NCBI GenBank assembly: GCA_949592205.1
Contig: CATIUR010000006.1
Span: 65,840,001-65,904,000, forward strand
Direction: 5' to 3'
DNA: 64,000 bases
DNA from: Helichrysum umbraculigerum
Lineage: Eukaryota; Streptophyta; Magnoliopsida; Asterales; Asteraceae
The notes under the pieces are model-generated. The model did not search any database, had not been told where the DNA came from, and worked only from the letters and a program-made list of their open reading frames with translations. The translations under genes were made by a program, and so were the position numbers. Shown in pieces: positions 12,229 to 23,134 of this stretch (positions are counted from its first letter, which is position 1; every line of letters starts with the position of its first letter).

Positions 12229-12696
12229 ATGAGGAGCCAAGTATCAAGTCATAAGAAGCAAGTTAGCATTATTAGGATCATCAAAACACCAATAAGATTT
12301 ATATCAAAAGCCCTAGATTTATATGCTAGAGGTGCAATCAACTTCTCAAATACCTACAATAGGCCTCTTAAGACCATGGTTCATGAACCCACCTCCAGAT
12401 CTCATCAACAACTTCCAAGAAGCTTTACAACAAGTAGATTAGCTGATTTTGACCAACCAGCCGAAGGAGCCCTCGTGCGGTCTATATCTACTGTGGCCAC
12501 AGGCGGAAGAGCTACAAATACAAATATTAACGTCGTCAACCTTGAATTGTGCATTATACAACATCATCGCCACCAATTACAATCAAGTGTATCGAGGAAA
12601 GGTGTGCCTAGAAGTTGTAGTGTTGGGATGGGCAAAATCGATGAAGATAGGGTTTCTTCTTTTCGAAACGACAATGTTAATTTAAAAGCAAGATGA
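12229..12696 (+). CDS. small basic protein of the tandem S-V-G-M-G-K-I-D-E-D family (gene 1)
   Basis: Uncharacterised plant-specific protein, 155 residues, single exon, first ATG after a TATA box. Visible blocks: basic N-terminus with SHKKQ; K-T-P-I-R then SKALDLYARG (about residues 20-40); LPRSFTTSR (about 64-72); LVRSISTV (about 84-91); VPRSCSVGMGKIDEDR (about 126-141). There is no signal peptide, membrane segment or cysteine pattern, so it is probably cytosolic or nuclear. It ends earlier than genes 3 and 4: after LKAR a stop replaces the SxFSSFR tail, and the homologous tail DNA follows in another frame, so the C-terminus has probably been shortened by a small mutation. Stowaway and Mutator-like elements lie within 500 bp downstream. 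The shared motifs suggest phosphorylation, but function is unknown. Confidence 0.75.
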   Translation: MRSQVSSHKKQVSIIRIIKTPIRFISKALDLYARGAINFSNTYNRPLKTMVHEPTSRSHQQLPRSFTTSRLADFDQPAEGALVRSISTVATGGRATNTNINVVNLELCIIQHHRHQLQSSVSRKGVPRSCSVGMGKIDEDRVSSFRNDNVNLKAR

Positions 12697-12929
12697 ACGT
12701 CGTCAAGGTTGAAGATTCAACATTTTCTAGGAGTCGTAGTCATGATCACTTAGCCACCAAAAGAAGAAAACTCATGTAGCATATATCCATTTCACTTGGA
12801 ATATTGGAAATTTAGCCTATAATTTCATTCATCGATCTCTAGAATAGAGATTTGATAATTTAATATTAAAATTATAAACTTTATATGAAGACATAACAAC
12901 CAATTTCATTTTGAGTTTCTTATGACATA

Positions 12930-13187
12930 CTCCCTCCGTCCCATATTAATAGTCCACTATTCCTTTTTGAGATGTCCCAAATTAATTGTCCACTCCCAAA
13001 AATGGATAAAAATGATGAGCTAAAATCCTTTTATACCCCTACTTTATATATGTAACTATGTAAGACAAAAAAGTAGGTAAAAAGTAAGGGGTAGAATTGT
13101 CATCTTATCAAAAAGTAAGAGAGAAGTTGATGTTTTCTTAAACTGCGTGTTTCTTGTCTGGGGACAATTAAATTGGGACGGAGGGAG
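12930..13187. mobile_element. Stowaway-type MITE (copy 1)
   Basis: Termini CTCCCTCCGTCCC and GGGACGGAGGGAG are perfect inverted repeats, flanked by TA on both sides (12928-12929, 13188-13189). The element is 258 bp long and has no coding capacity. It lies 230 bp after the stop of gene 1. Confidence 0.92.
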
Positions 13188-13197
13188 TATATTATTA

Positions 13198-14061
13198 GGG
13201 TAGGGTTCAAATGAGAATAGCAATTTGTGTGAGAATGAGGGAACCAATGATATCAAGCCATGTGTACAAAGAGAATGTTCCACATGTACGAAACTCATTT
13301 ACCCCCAACATCAATTATCTTACAAACGACAAATCGAAAAATTATGAAAATTGCACCATTAAATTCGTCGTTTTCTCCCCTTCGATTTGCCGTCCCTCAA
13401 GACATACTTTCGAAAAGTTTTTTTTTTTTTTTTTTTCATTTTTTTGGTGGGTTTCACATTTACTAACACATGTGTTAAAGTGTTGCGTTTAGGGTTTGGG
13501 GTTTAGGGGTTAAGATCTAGGGTTTAGGGTTTGAGGTTTGGGGTTTCTCCCCGATACCCCAAACCTCAAACCCTAAACCCTAAACCCTAACCCCTAAACC
13601 CCAAACCCTAAATCCTAAACGCTTTACAAAACGTTAAACCCTAAATCATTCTAAACCCTAAACCTTGAACCATTTCTAAACCCTAAACCCTTATAAACCC
13701 TAAACCATAAACCCTACTAAACCCTAAACCTAACCCTAAACCCTAACATTATCCACAAATTAAATGTACAACTAATCACTAACACATGTGTTACTAATTT
13801 GTGAAACCCACCAAAAAATGAGAAAAAAAAAGTTGTCAAAAGTATGCCTTGAGGGACGGCAAATCGAAGAGGAGAAAAAACTGAATTTTATGGTGCAATT
13901 TTCATGATTTTTCGACTTACCGTTTGTGAGATATTTAATTTTTAAAAATGTGGAGGAGAGAAAATAAAGTGTGGAGGAGAGATAATAAAGTGACACATGG
14001 CAAAAATCTGTTGGTTCCCTCATTCTCACTCAAAATTGGTGTACTCATTTGAACCTTACTC
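13198..14061. mobile_element. Mutator-like non-autonomous element with telomere-like repeats (copy 1)
   Basis: Termini GGGTAGGGTTCAAATGAG and CTCATTTGAACCTTACTC are inverted repeats that continue inward through GAGAATGAGGGAACCAA. The flanks carry a 10-bp duplication TATATTATTA (13188-13197, 14062-14071), within the size range for Mutator-like elements. The centre (about 13480-13755) consists of TTTAGGG-type repeats facing CCCTAAA-type repeats, so the core is itself an inverted telomere-like array. Open frames here (13211-13492, 13772-14029) are products of the repeats. Confidence 0.88.
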
Positions 14062-14165
14062 TATATTATTAACAAAATAAATAAAAAGAAGACATAGTCA
14101 TCGTCTTAAAGTTGATTATTGTAAAATAATTTTTATAGTAAAATAAAAGTAACATATAGTAGTAA

Positions 14166-14526
14166 GAGCACTCGGAGTGGGAGGCGTTTTGTCGCCGTTT
14201 TGCTCCGAGAACGCCGTTCAACGGCGTCTTCCCACCCCGCAGCACCGTTCCCACCGGCGTTCCCGACGCCGTTCACCACTCACCGTCCGATTCTCGACGC
14301 TTGAAGCAACAACGTTTTCTTCTTCTTTTTGTTTCTATATCTTTTTTCTTTTATTTTGTAGATAAATAGGTGAGATTTATGTGTGTAGATTTGATGGGAT
14401 TTGTGTTGTTTTTTTTAAGCCAGAGCTTCAGGAATTGGGAAAGACGAAGGAAGTGGGAAAGGAGAAGTACAGTGGTTGGTGGGAAAAAAGTAACAATCAC
14501 AGGTTGTGTCATATATAATAATAGTA

Positions 14527-14575
<49 letters not shown>

Positions 14576-14743
14576 CAAAAACAAATATTAATTTATTCAT
14601 TTTATTACATTAAATCAACAAATAAAACAAATAATAAAAAATTTCAAAACACTGTCTAGAACACTGTTACCACCCCACAAAATCCTCACCACAAAATTCT
14701 CACTCAGAACACTGTGTTTAGGCCGTCACCACTCCGTGTGCTC
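14166..14743 (+). mobile_element. PIF/Harbinger-type MITE (copy 1)
   Basis: Left GAGCACTCGGAGTGGGAGG and right CACTCCGTGTGCTC are inverted ends, flanked by the 3-bp duplication TAA (14163-14165, 14744-14746) typical of PIF/Harbinger. One half is GC-rich, with the palindromic AACGCCGTTCAACGGCGT. The other half contains a (TAA)n tract (about 14528-14570) and CTCACCACAAAATTCTCACT. Confidence 0.85.
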
Positions 14744-14823
14744 TAATAGAGAACGACACGTGAATTTTTTTGAGTTAGTGTGATTAATTATAAGATTTTT
14801 ATGCACATGCCATTAATGAGTTA

Positions 14824-15500
14824 GAGCACACGGAGTGGTGACGGCCTAAGTACTGTGTTCTGAGTGAGAATTTTGTGGTGAGAATTTTGTGGAGTGGTAA
14901 CAGTGTTCTGGACAGTGTTCTGCAATTTTTTATTATTTGTTTTATTTGTTTTTTTAATGTAAATAATTGTATAAATTAATATTTAAAAACAAATAAAACA
15001 ACATTTATTAAAACAAAATACTTTATCAAATTGAATATGCTTGGGTTAATATTTATATGAGCCCAAAAATCATACCAATTAATCTATCAAAAACCCAATG
15101 ACACCAAAACCCAGCCCAATAATATTATAACTAAAAAAAAACTAAATACATTTTGTTAGTGGATATATGGCCCTTTCTTTTTATTCCTGCCGTCACTTCT
15201 TTCTACGTTCTTTCTTCTCCATTTCATTCTTCTTCTCTGTATATTCCGATCTCAAATTTTCAAAAGCAAAAAAAAAAACCCCATCAAATTTCTTTTCCAT
15301 TTCCTTTTCTAACCGTTAGAAAAATAGAGAAAACAAAAAAGAAAAAGAAAAACGGCGACAAATCAATGTGCGGGAAGAGACGCCGTAGGGTGAACGGCAT
15401 CAAGAACGGCATCGAGAACGGTGCGGCGGAGTGGGAAGACGCCGTTGAACGGCGTTCTCGGAGAAAAACGGCGACAAAACGCCTCCCACTCCGTGTGCTC
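14824..15500 (-). mobile_element. PIF/Harbinger-type MITE (copy 2, inverted)
   Basis: It is the same element as 14166-14743 in the opposite direction: left GAGCACACGGAGTGGTGACGG, right GCCTCCCACTCCGTGTGCTC, flanked by TTA (14821-14823, 15501-15503). Only 80 bp separate the two, giving a long inverted pair. The 146-codon open frame 15153-15593 crosses the element end and is not a gene. Confidence 0.85.
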
Positions 15501-15540
15501 TTATGTCAATGTATAGCAATGCATAAAATTTATTACTTAA

Positions 15541-15615
15541 TAATCACCACAAAATCCTCACCACAAAATTCTCACTCAGAACTCTGTACTTAGGCCGTCA
15601 CCACTCCGTGTGCTC
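15541..15615. mobile_element. fragment of the PIF/Harbinger MITE
   Basis: It repeats CCTCACCACAAAATTCTCAC and ends GTCACCACTCCGTGTGCTC followed by TTA, like the right end of copy 1. The left part is missing. Confidence 0.65.
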
Positions 15616-15821
15616 TTAATAATCAGCCTCTAACTATATCCAGTTGTGCATAACTAACCACGAACGGGTATGATGATGTTTCTTCGAGATTTACAACCCA
15701 ATACCAATATTAAAATAATAATATCAAATGTTTTTATAAAATATGGCTAATTCACACGCTACTGACTACTCCATATATATTATGTTATATATGTCATATG
15801 TGGATATAATGTAATAATATA

Positions 15822-16035
15822 CTCCCTCCGTCCCAAATTAATTGTCCACTTCCATAAATAGATAAAAATGATGAGATAAAAATCTTTTATACCCCTAATT
15901 TATATATGTAAGACAAAAAAACATGTAAAAAGTAAAGGGTAAAACTGTCATCTTATCAAAAAGTAAGAGAGAAGTTGATGTTTTCTTAAACTGCGTATTT
16001 TTTGTCTAGGGACAATTAAATTGGGACGAAGGGAG
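15822..16035. mobile_element. Stowaway-type MITE (copy 2)
   Basis: CTCCCTCCGTCCC left end, GGGACGAAGGGAG right end, TA on both sides. Internal sequence is close to copy 1 at 12930, including TTAATTGTCCACT and GATGTTTTCTTAAACTGCG. Confidence 0.92.
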
Positions 16036-16256
16036 TAGTAATATAGAGTAAATTACATTGAAGGCTTGTGTCCCTATATTATATACATAGTACTTTGAAC
16101 TAACGAGTGTTAATTTTGTCTCGTTATCTCAGACCCTTTGGTAGTACTTGCATTGCAAACGAGGGTATTTTTTACTCCGGGCAATATTAACACTTGTTAG
16201 TGTCAGAATTTGCACAATGAAACATTAATCTGAGCTTATGTGACTTTATGTGTATA

Positions 16257-16817
16257 GAGTGAGGTTCAAATGAGAATGAAAAATTTAGTGAGAATGAGGG
16301 AACCAATAGAAATGTGTTATGTGTCATAAAATCCATTTTTCCCCACTTTTTTAAAAGTCAAATATCTTATAAACGGTAAGTCGGAAAATTATAAAAATTG
16401 CACCATAAAAATCAGCATTTTTTTCTCTTCGATTTGCCATCTCACAAGGTATATTTTTGACGACTTTTTTATATTTGGGTTTTACAAATTGTACAGTATT
16501 AGTAACACGTGTGTTACTCACTGGTATCACATGTGTTACTAGCTTGTAATACATGTGTTACTCGCTGGTAACACATATGTTAGTTGTTTTCAAAACCCAC
16601 CGAAAAATGAAAAAAAAAAAAGTTTCGTCGAAAGTATACATTGCCACATTTCTAATCGAAGAGAATAAAACGTTGATTTTTATGGTGTAATTTTTATGAT
16701 TTTTTGACTTACCGTTTGGGAGATATTTAATTTTTAAAAACTTAGAGAAAATAGGGTAAAGTGACACATGACTCATTCCTATTGATTTTCTCATTCTCAC
16801 CAAGTTGATGTACTCTA
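16257..16817. mobile_element. Mutator-like TTCAAATGAG element (right end eroded)
   Basis: It begins GAGTGAGGTTCAAATGAGAA and contains the shared GAGAATGAGGGAACCAAT, ACGGTAAGTCGGAAAAT and inverse blocks up to CTCATTCTCACC. The final ATTTGAAC terminus is missing, and so is the telomere-like core. Runs of ACACATGTGTTAC occur in the centre. Confidence 0.7.
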
Positions 16818-16855
16818 GCTATATAATATCCATCCCAGAAATTAAGTACGTATAA

Positions 16856-17317
16856 TCATAGTTGTTAACTCGTGACTCGACTCGTGATTCGGAGTATTGA
16901 TTTTTAACTCGTGACTCGTGACTCGACTCGACTCGTAAGAGTCATAATTTTATAGTAAATACATATATTTATATCTATATGTATATTATTGTTTAGATTT
17001 CTATCCTTAATTGAAGTAAACATGATGAAAGTCATTAAATAACACAAATGTTTAATTTATAATGGATTATTAGTCATTTTCTATCATATTTTGTCATTTT
17101 ATATTTTTTATTAGATTACATTAAACGTGTGTCCGGTTTTCGACTCGTAAGAGTCGCCCAAGACTCGTAAGAGTCACCCACGACTCGGAAGAGTCAATAA
17201 ATGACTCGTAAGAGTCAAAGCCATTTACGAGTCGGGGTCCGAGTCGCCTCGTTTTTTGAATTTCTGAGCCGACTCGTAAGAGTCGACTCGTGAATCATAA
17301 GAGTTTAACAACTATGA
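16856..17317. mobile_element. hAT-like MITE rich in GACTCGTAAGAGTC
   Basis: Perfect inverted ends TCATAGTTGTTAA and TTAACAACTATGA. GTATAA adjoins both ends (16850-16855, 17318-17323), a partial target duplication. The body repeats GACTCGTAAGAGTC, itself nearly palindromic. Confidence 0.7.
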
Positions 17318-17842
17318 GTATAATAAAGTAATAAGCATAGTGACTAACAATGTAATTTACTCTATAACCACTGACTACATCACATTAATTTCTGGCTTAA
17401 ATTTTTCAAAGACAAATACCAAACATATTATACTCTACTATTTCAGGACTAATATTTCAATCTTGAATTATCGGCAGAAATATTTGACTCAAATTATAGA
17501 ACAATAAGATTCAATTATGGCTGGATGTTTTGGATTTTAAGTATTTTATTCAATTCAAAATATATTAATTTTATCCTTTGCGTAGCGTGTATCGTTGATC
17601 TCTAATAATTGATGTATTAATTAACTATTAATTTATTTATTAAGTACTATATTATACAGTATTATATCATCCATTTAATTTAATTAATTATTATTTTACA
17701 CATATATAGCCGGCAATCAATTTGTCCTATTATTTTTTAATCAATGATAAACTAGTGCTCACGTTTTTTATTTGACTCTACTAATGATATATTCTAATGA
17801 ATGAGATGTGACTATTATCCATAATATATGGTTTTAATTACA
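17318..17842. other. AT-rich intergenic DNA
   Basis: Nothing recognisable was seen. Confidence 0.5.
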
Positions 17843-17844
17843 TA

Positions 17845-18098
17845 CTCCCTCCGTCCCAAATTAAGTGTCTTGTATCAGATTTGGAAATCTTTCTTTTTCA
17901 ACTTTGATCTTAAATATTTTTGTTTGTGTTATATATTACTTAATGAAAATTATACCAATAAAAATATATTTAAAATCCAATCCATACATATATTTTGCAT
18001 CAAGTATTATATAACACAAATAAAAATATTTAAGGTCAAAGTTGAAAAGGGAAGACTCAAAAAGTCAAACCAGGACACTTAATTTGGGACGGAGGGAG
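17845..18098. mobile_element. Stowaway-type MITE (copy 3)
   Basis: CTCCCTCCGTCCC and GGGACGGAGGGAG ends with TA on both sides. The internal sequence differs from copies 1 and 2 (TTAAGTGTCTTGTATCAG and its inverse), so it is a separate Stowaway subfamily with extended inverted ends. Confidence 0.92.
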
Positions 18099-18100
18099 TA

Positions 18101-18507
18101 TATATTAATTAATCCATGTTGTACATATATTAATCTACTAGTAGTATTCTTCTTAATTAAAATCTTTACTAAATATTTGTCGCTTGTATCATTTTAGCTA
18201 ACAATTAAAATATGCGACTTACAGAATTTATTTATATATAATATAGTTCAAAATGTTATCGACACAAAAAATAACACATTTAGTAAGACAGAACTTACTC
18301 AATCGAAAATATTACCATTCAAACATCAATAACGGAATTCGTTCTATCGGTAGAAATTCACTCTCTAAAAGGTTATATGGAGATTTTGCACTTCTTTCAC
18401 CTTCGATTCAAATTAAGAAGCCAAATCGATTGGTGTCATTTGATGAAGTGTTGCTTCTGTTCATATTCTTGGATGGTAAATCCAATGTCTTGAAAATCGT
18501 TTGTTAA
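18101..18507. other. intergenic, no gene recognised
   Basis: An 84-codon open frame at 18253-18507 shows no motif I recognise and has no supporting context. Confidence 0.4.
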
Positions 18508-18790
18508 CTTGGACCGGAGAGGGGTCCGGTTCCGGTTCAACCGGTCGGACCACCGGCTCAAAACCGGCAAAAAAACCGGTCAAAACCCCAAAATAATAAT
18601 AAAATGAAACCGGTTGAAAACCGGTCCGGTTCCCGGTTCAACCGGTTAAAATCGGAAAACCGGGCGGTTTGTTGACCTGTCAAACCTAGCTCAAAACCGG
18701 TTTTCAACCGGTCGAAAATCCCAAAATTCCCTGTTCGGCCGGTCGGACCGGTCTGAGTCAACCGGTTTTCAAAACATTGGGTAAATCGGT
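18508..18790. repeat. CCGGTT-rich palindromic repeat block
   Basis: Dense repeats of GGTTCAACCGGT, AACCGGTT and GGTCCGGTTC on both strands. It is likely the body of a hAT-type MITE, but I could not fix the termini. Confidence 0.6.
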
Positions 18791-19132
18791 GCAAGAAAAA
18801 TAATTTTAGTTGGCTTGATTGGCTTTGTAAACCTAACTTCGTTCTTGGGTTCTAAATTTATAAATTCCGCCATTAAAAAATTTAAACTTTACGCCATTAA
18901 AAAATTAGCCATATGATAAATTGATTATTTTTACGTTCTGGTCATTAAGTGTTAATTACAAAATTGAAAAAAAGATAATAATTAACAAACTGGTCAATGA
19001 AAACAAAAATAATGAAATTATTGCATATATATAGTAATAGGATAAATTAGAAACCGAGCATCACAAGAAGGTGACATCTAACGACTAACATAAACAACTC
19101 TGACTACTTACTTCGATCTTTCGCTTCATCTT

Positions 19133-19142
19133 TATATATAAC
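19133..19142 (+). promoter_or_regulatory. putative TATA box of gene 2
   Basis: TATATATAAC lies about 90 bases before the ATG. Just upstream, ACAACTCTGACTACTTACTT resembles the same region of gene 3 (ACAAATCTGATTACTGTCTT) and gene 4 (ACAACTCCGACTTTACC), which suggests that the promoter was duplicated with the gene. Confidence 0.55.
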
Positions 19143-19225
19143 TAACTTACTTATTACCTCAGCTTCATTCAGCAAATTAAACCCTTAAATTCTTTGATCA
19201 CAAGAAGTATATATCAAAAAAGGCC

Positions 19226-19723
19226 ATGAAGACCCAAAGTCACAAGAAGCAAATGAACGTGGGTAGGATCTTCAAAACACCCATGAGAGCGGTCTCGAAA
19301 GCCTTTGATTCGTACGTTAGAGGTATTACCAACCTCACGATCAGCCAAAACAAACCTTCGAGAACCTATGAAACGATGACAACCACCCCCGACTCGTCTC
19401 AACAGCTTCCCAGAAGCTTTAGTACTAGTAGAATACCTTATCATAACTACGAAGAACCACCAGTGAGTGCACTCGTTAGATCTATTTCTACGGCCCCAAG
19501 TAGCACTAGATCGAATCAATTCGACAATGCTCAGTTGGAAAGGTACATGATGCAACAACGCAGTAACAAATTACAGTCGTATGCAGCAAGTAAACGTGTG
19601 CCAAAAAGTTCTATTGCTATGATGGGGAAAATTGAAGAAGATAAGGCGGCGTCGTTCAAAAACGACAATAAACTTAAAAGCAAGATCGACAACAAGAATA
19701 AAGTCTCGTTGTATTCAGATTGA
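19226..19723 (+). CDS. small basic protein of the tandem S-V-G-M-G-K-I-D-E-D family (gene 2)
   Basis: 165 residues, one exon. N-terminal SHKKQMNVGRIFKTPMRAVS leads into SKAFDSYVRGITNL. Then come LPRSFSTSRI (about 58-67), LVRSISTA (about 79-86) and a degenerate last module, VPKSSIAMMGKIEEDKAASF, in which R-S-C-S has become K-S-S-I and IDEDR has become IEEDK. The C-terminus (KNKVSLYSD) differs from the FSSFR tail of genes 3 and 4. So this copy has lost the third R-S-x-S site and may have changed function or be decaying, although the frame is intact. Function unknown. Confidence 0.78.
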   Translation: MKTQSHKKQMNVGRIFKTPMRAVSKAFDSYVRGITNLTISQNKPSRTYETMTTTPDSSQQLPRSFSTSRIPYHNYEEPPVSALVRSISTAPSSTRSNQFDNAQLERYMMQQRSNKLQSYAASKRVPKSSIAMMGKIEEDKAASFKNDNKLKSKIDNKNKVSLYSD

Positions 19724-20030
19724 AAGAAGTCGTAGTTTAGATCGATTGATCGAGTTCTTCATTTAAAGAAGTCAATCCATGTGGTATGCAATCTTCATAA
19801 TTGAAAATTGATCAATTTTCTTGATATTGTGCAAGTGACATATGTACAGGTAAAGAAAGCAGAGAAGAATTCATGTTTAAAGTTTAACAGATTTTCTAAT
19901 TTCTTTTCCAGTGTCCTGCCACAAGATAGATATGGCTTTACGTACGACTTCAATAAACTTGCCGTTGAAATTAGTTAACCTGTCAATAATGATCTTCTCT
20001 TTGTCTAGTCGATCTCATATACCAAATAAA
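19724..20030. other. 3' flank of gene 2
   Basis: Probably the 3' untranslated region and spacer. Nothing else was recognised. Confidence 0.4.
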
Positions 20031-20034
20031 TAAT

Positions 20035-20337
20035 AGGGTTTAGTGTCTGGGAATGTATCAAACTTTGACCAAATGTCTATTGTGTGTACCCAACTTACAT
20101 TTGTTAATTTTAATGCATCCAATTTTCAAAAAGAATGTTTTGATGTATTTTGATGACGTGTCATTCATATAGCGTGCCACGTGTCATACGGAGAGAGTGA
20201 CACGTCATCGACATGTCATAAAAATACATCAAAACATCCTTTTTGAAAGTTGGATGCATTAAAATTAGCAAATGTAAGTTGAGTACACACAATAGACATT
20301 TGGTCGAAGTTTGGTACATTCCTAGACACTAAACTCT
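20035..20337. mobile_element. palindromic fold-back MITE with ACGT core motifs
   Basis: The whole 303 bp folds on itself: left AGGGTTTAGTGTCTGGGAAT matches the inverse of the right end ATTCCTAGACACTAAACTCT, and the homology runs almost to the centre. AAATAAT adjoins both sides as a probable duplication. The apex region has CCACGTGTC (20177-20185) plus TGACGTGTC and GACACGTCA, which contain G-box or ABRE-type ACGTGTC words. Related copies: 34878-35176, 51141-51341 and 51650-51870. Confidence 0.8.
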
Positions 20338-20344
20338 AAATAAT

Positions 20345-21500
20345 ACGGAGTATATATCTAACTAGCCATCAGCCCATCACTAACGTGTTTGGTTTGCGTA
20401 ATCTTTTTTATGGAAGTGGAATTCATGAAAGTAATTGATAATTCAAGGAATAAATGAAAAAATTTGATATATTACAAATTAATTCATTTGTGAACCAAAC
20501 AACTTTAAACAATTATGAAATTAAACATTTCAAATTCAATGTATTCCGTGAAACAAACGTAAACTAAAAGGTCTAACTTTACACACAAAAATTCAGAGGA
20601 TATTGATTATTTAAATTTTGGTCTATATGAATACATATATGTACAAAATAAAATAAAATAAAATATAATAATAATAATAAATAAATATAAATTTGTAAAA
20701 TTATCGAAAACACTAAGCTGACAAATACTAGTAGTACACCAATTTTTAGTCATACACCAAACATGCTTTAAATTGTTATAATCTATAATACTTTGAAACT
20801 GTTTATTAATCATAGACCACCAAATACATTTGATAATGGTATCATCGTGATTGTTTCTGACTTTTTCCTAACCACTCAAAACATGTATATATTATATACC
20901 CGGTGATGAGATTCAAACTTGAGATGTCTTTCAAAAATGACGTTCGTGCTAATCAAAGAACCTAATTAAAGATGAATCGGTCAATGATGCAAAAAAGATG
21001 GGAATAAGAAATTGGTCCATGGAAAGTGAAAACAAACATGTGGGAATTATACTATCTATAATCTATATCTATACTCCTTATAAAAGGTTTTGCCATTTTC
21101 TTTTACATAGTGCGGGTAGATTGCTAGTCTATATATGATGCATTTTGGTTTTTTATTTATAGAAATATTTAAGAGTAAGACTCAACACTTCTTTATTTAA
21201 TTTGCCTAATTTTCATTTTACACTATAACTTTATCAATTTCACATTTTTTCACTTTTTACCAATCGTATCCGAATCTCGAATTCTACATACAAATAAATT
21301 ACCGCTATCAACTCACTATCACGGGTAATCATACGACCATCGTTGAATCAATATTTGACCATAAAATACAACATTCCGCTGCATAGCGCATGTATTACGC
21401 TTATTATTATATATTAGTAATTAACTAATTAATTAGTACAAGTATAACAGTATTATATTAATAACTAACCAAGCTCACAAGAAGATGAAAATAAATATAA
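20345..21500. other. intergenic DNA between genes 2 and 3
   Basis: AT-rich. An open minus-strand frame at 20607-20813 is low-complexity. Nothing else was recognised. Confidence 0.45.
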
Positions 21501-21538
21501 ACAAATCTGATTACTGTCTTGAATCTTTCACTTCACCA

Positions 21539-21549
21539 TTATATATAAC
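21539..21549 (+). promoter_or_regulatory. putative TATA box of gene 3
   Basis: TTATATATAAC lies 80-85 bases before the ATG at 21624, in the same position as in gene 2. Confidence 0.5.
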
Positions 21550-21623
21550 TCCCTTTTCACTTTCTACTTCTCACTCACTATTCACAACCTTCGTTACCAA
21601 AATTCCTGTTTTTTAAACCCAAA

Positions 21624-21706
21624 ATGTCCATGAGGACCCAAGGTTCATCATCAAGTCATAAGAAACCAGTTAACATTGGTAGGATCATCAAAACACCCTT
21701 AAGAGC
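21624..21706 (+). pseudogene. gene 3, 5' part, cut by a solo LTR
   Basis: The start of a family member: MSMRTQ, then SSSHKKPVNIGRIIKTPLRA, closest to gene 4 (33847). Coding similarity stops exactly at the TGTAACACCCCC terminus of the solo LTR (21707) and resumes at 24320. The 5-bp duplication AGAGC lies inside the coding sequence. TATA box and start codon are preserved. If transcribed, the LTR sequence adds unrelated codons (the open frame runs to 21917), so a normal product is not expected. Confidence 0.85.
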
Positions 21707-23134
21707 TGTAACACCCCCAAATTTATTGTTTAGCGGAAGCAAGATTTGGGTGTTACGAATCAATAATCACAGTACAAAGATATATAATGAACGACCACTA
21801 TATGCGTCGTTTTGGACTTGTATAGATAAAACAAAAGTTTACATCAAAATATCGTTTACATTAGCTCAGCTTGAAATTGAGAGATTTAAGTACATAATTA
21901 ATCTATACAAAATATAATAATGCAGCTAAATCTCTGATTGTTTGCATGATGACTCGAGCTAATTGATCCTTACTTGAGCAGTCCAACCTACTGCTGGTCA
22001 CCTGTGATACATGCTAAAATTGGTCAGTGAAACGCTGGTGAGCTCACAGGTTTGTATGTCAACACATATGTTTGTATGAACCGCAAGATTTAATAAGTGA
22101 ATTTAAAATGCAATTAAGCAAAATAAAAGTTACACAGCCATGAGCACATAGTCTGAGCTTAACTTGAGTTGTCAGGCCCACTTAAGGAAACCTAACTTGA
22201 AATGCCTCCTACGAGTGCCTAATCCACACTCGTCTTCCCAAATGCTAATACGTCCGTTTGACCAGTTAGTGCGTGCTAACCCGGACGAGGATTGTCAATC
22301 CTATATGATATCATATACTAATATTCACGCTACTACATATTACCAGACTATGCTATGGAGGGCTTTAAATTGATTAGCTTGAAACTCATGTAGTATTTGA
22401 TTTGATTTGTACTTGCGTTCAACTTGTAAAACAAAACGAGCAATAATATCACACCCCTGATTGAAAAGCAGTAAAATAGGGGTCATGAGACTCACCTGAG
22501 CCTTGATTGTTTATCGAATAACTTGAACTGATTAGCTGTGAATTGATGTCCGAAGACTTGTAACCTGAGTGTGTCCACGACACGTAATGGTTATTAATTG
22601 TACAGGTATCTCGAAAGACTACCTTTGTAATTGTTTATTTATCTATGATGTCCAAATTACCCCGATTTGGTTGATTGACTTGTCCAAATTACTACGATTT
22701 GGTTGATTGAATTGTATGTTTGAAAACGTGTACGGCCCGTTGGTGATTAATTGTAATAATAGTCTTGATGTTATCACATTGATTTCGAAGCGTTATACTT
22801 GAAAGGCAAATTTCATTACGTTTGAAAAGTTGTATCGTATAAGCGTTTTGAAGTTGTACAAGTTTGACACTTGGTGAGAAATGTGCTTACGGAATCTAAG
22901 TACGGGGGTCCGGTGGCAGCGCCCCTGGTTAGCGGGGTTCCAGGGGTGGCAACCCCTGGCGGGGTCCAAGGGGCTGGCCCCTGGCTGGGGTCGAGATGCC
23001 AGGTCAGCTCGAAAATTTTTTATTTCTATTAAATTGCTTTGGTGAAAAACGCATCTGGACTTGAATTTGGGTAAAATCAAGTGATAAAATTTTGATCTCG
23101 ACACTTAGTAAAAAGTTGTAAATATTCTGGTTTT

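Noticed and set aside
13480..13755. Telomere-type repeats suggesting a chromosome end
   Set aside because: They switch orientation in the middle, are degenerate, and lie inside a transposable element with a target duplication; the same structure recurs at 39909-40115.
14351..14600. Frames of poly-isoleucine or poly-tyrosine
   Set aside because: They are translations of a (TAA)n microsatellite.
15153..15593. 146-codon open frame
   Set aside because: It covers the GC-rich end of a Harbinger MITE and runs through its terminus.
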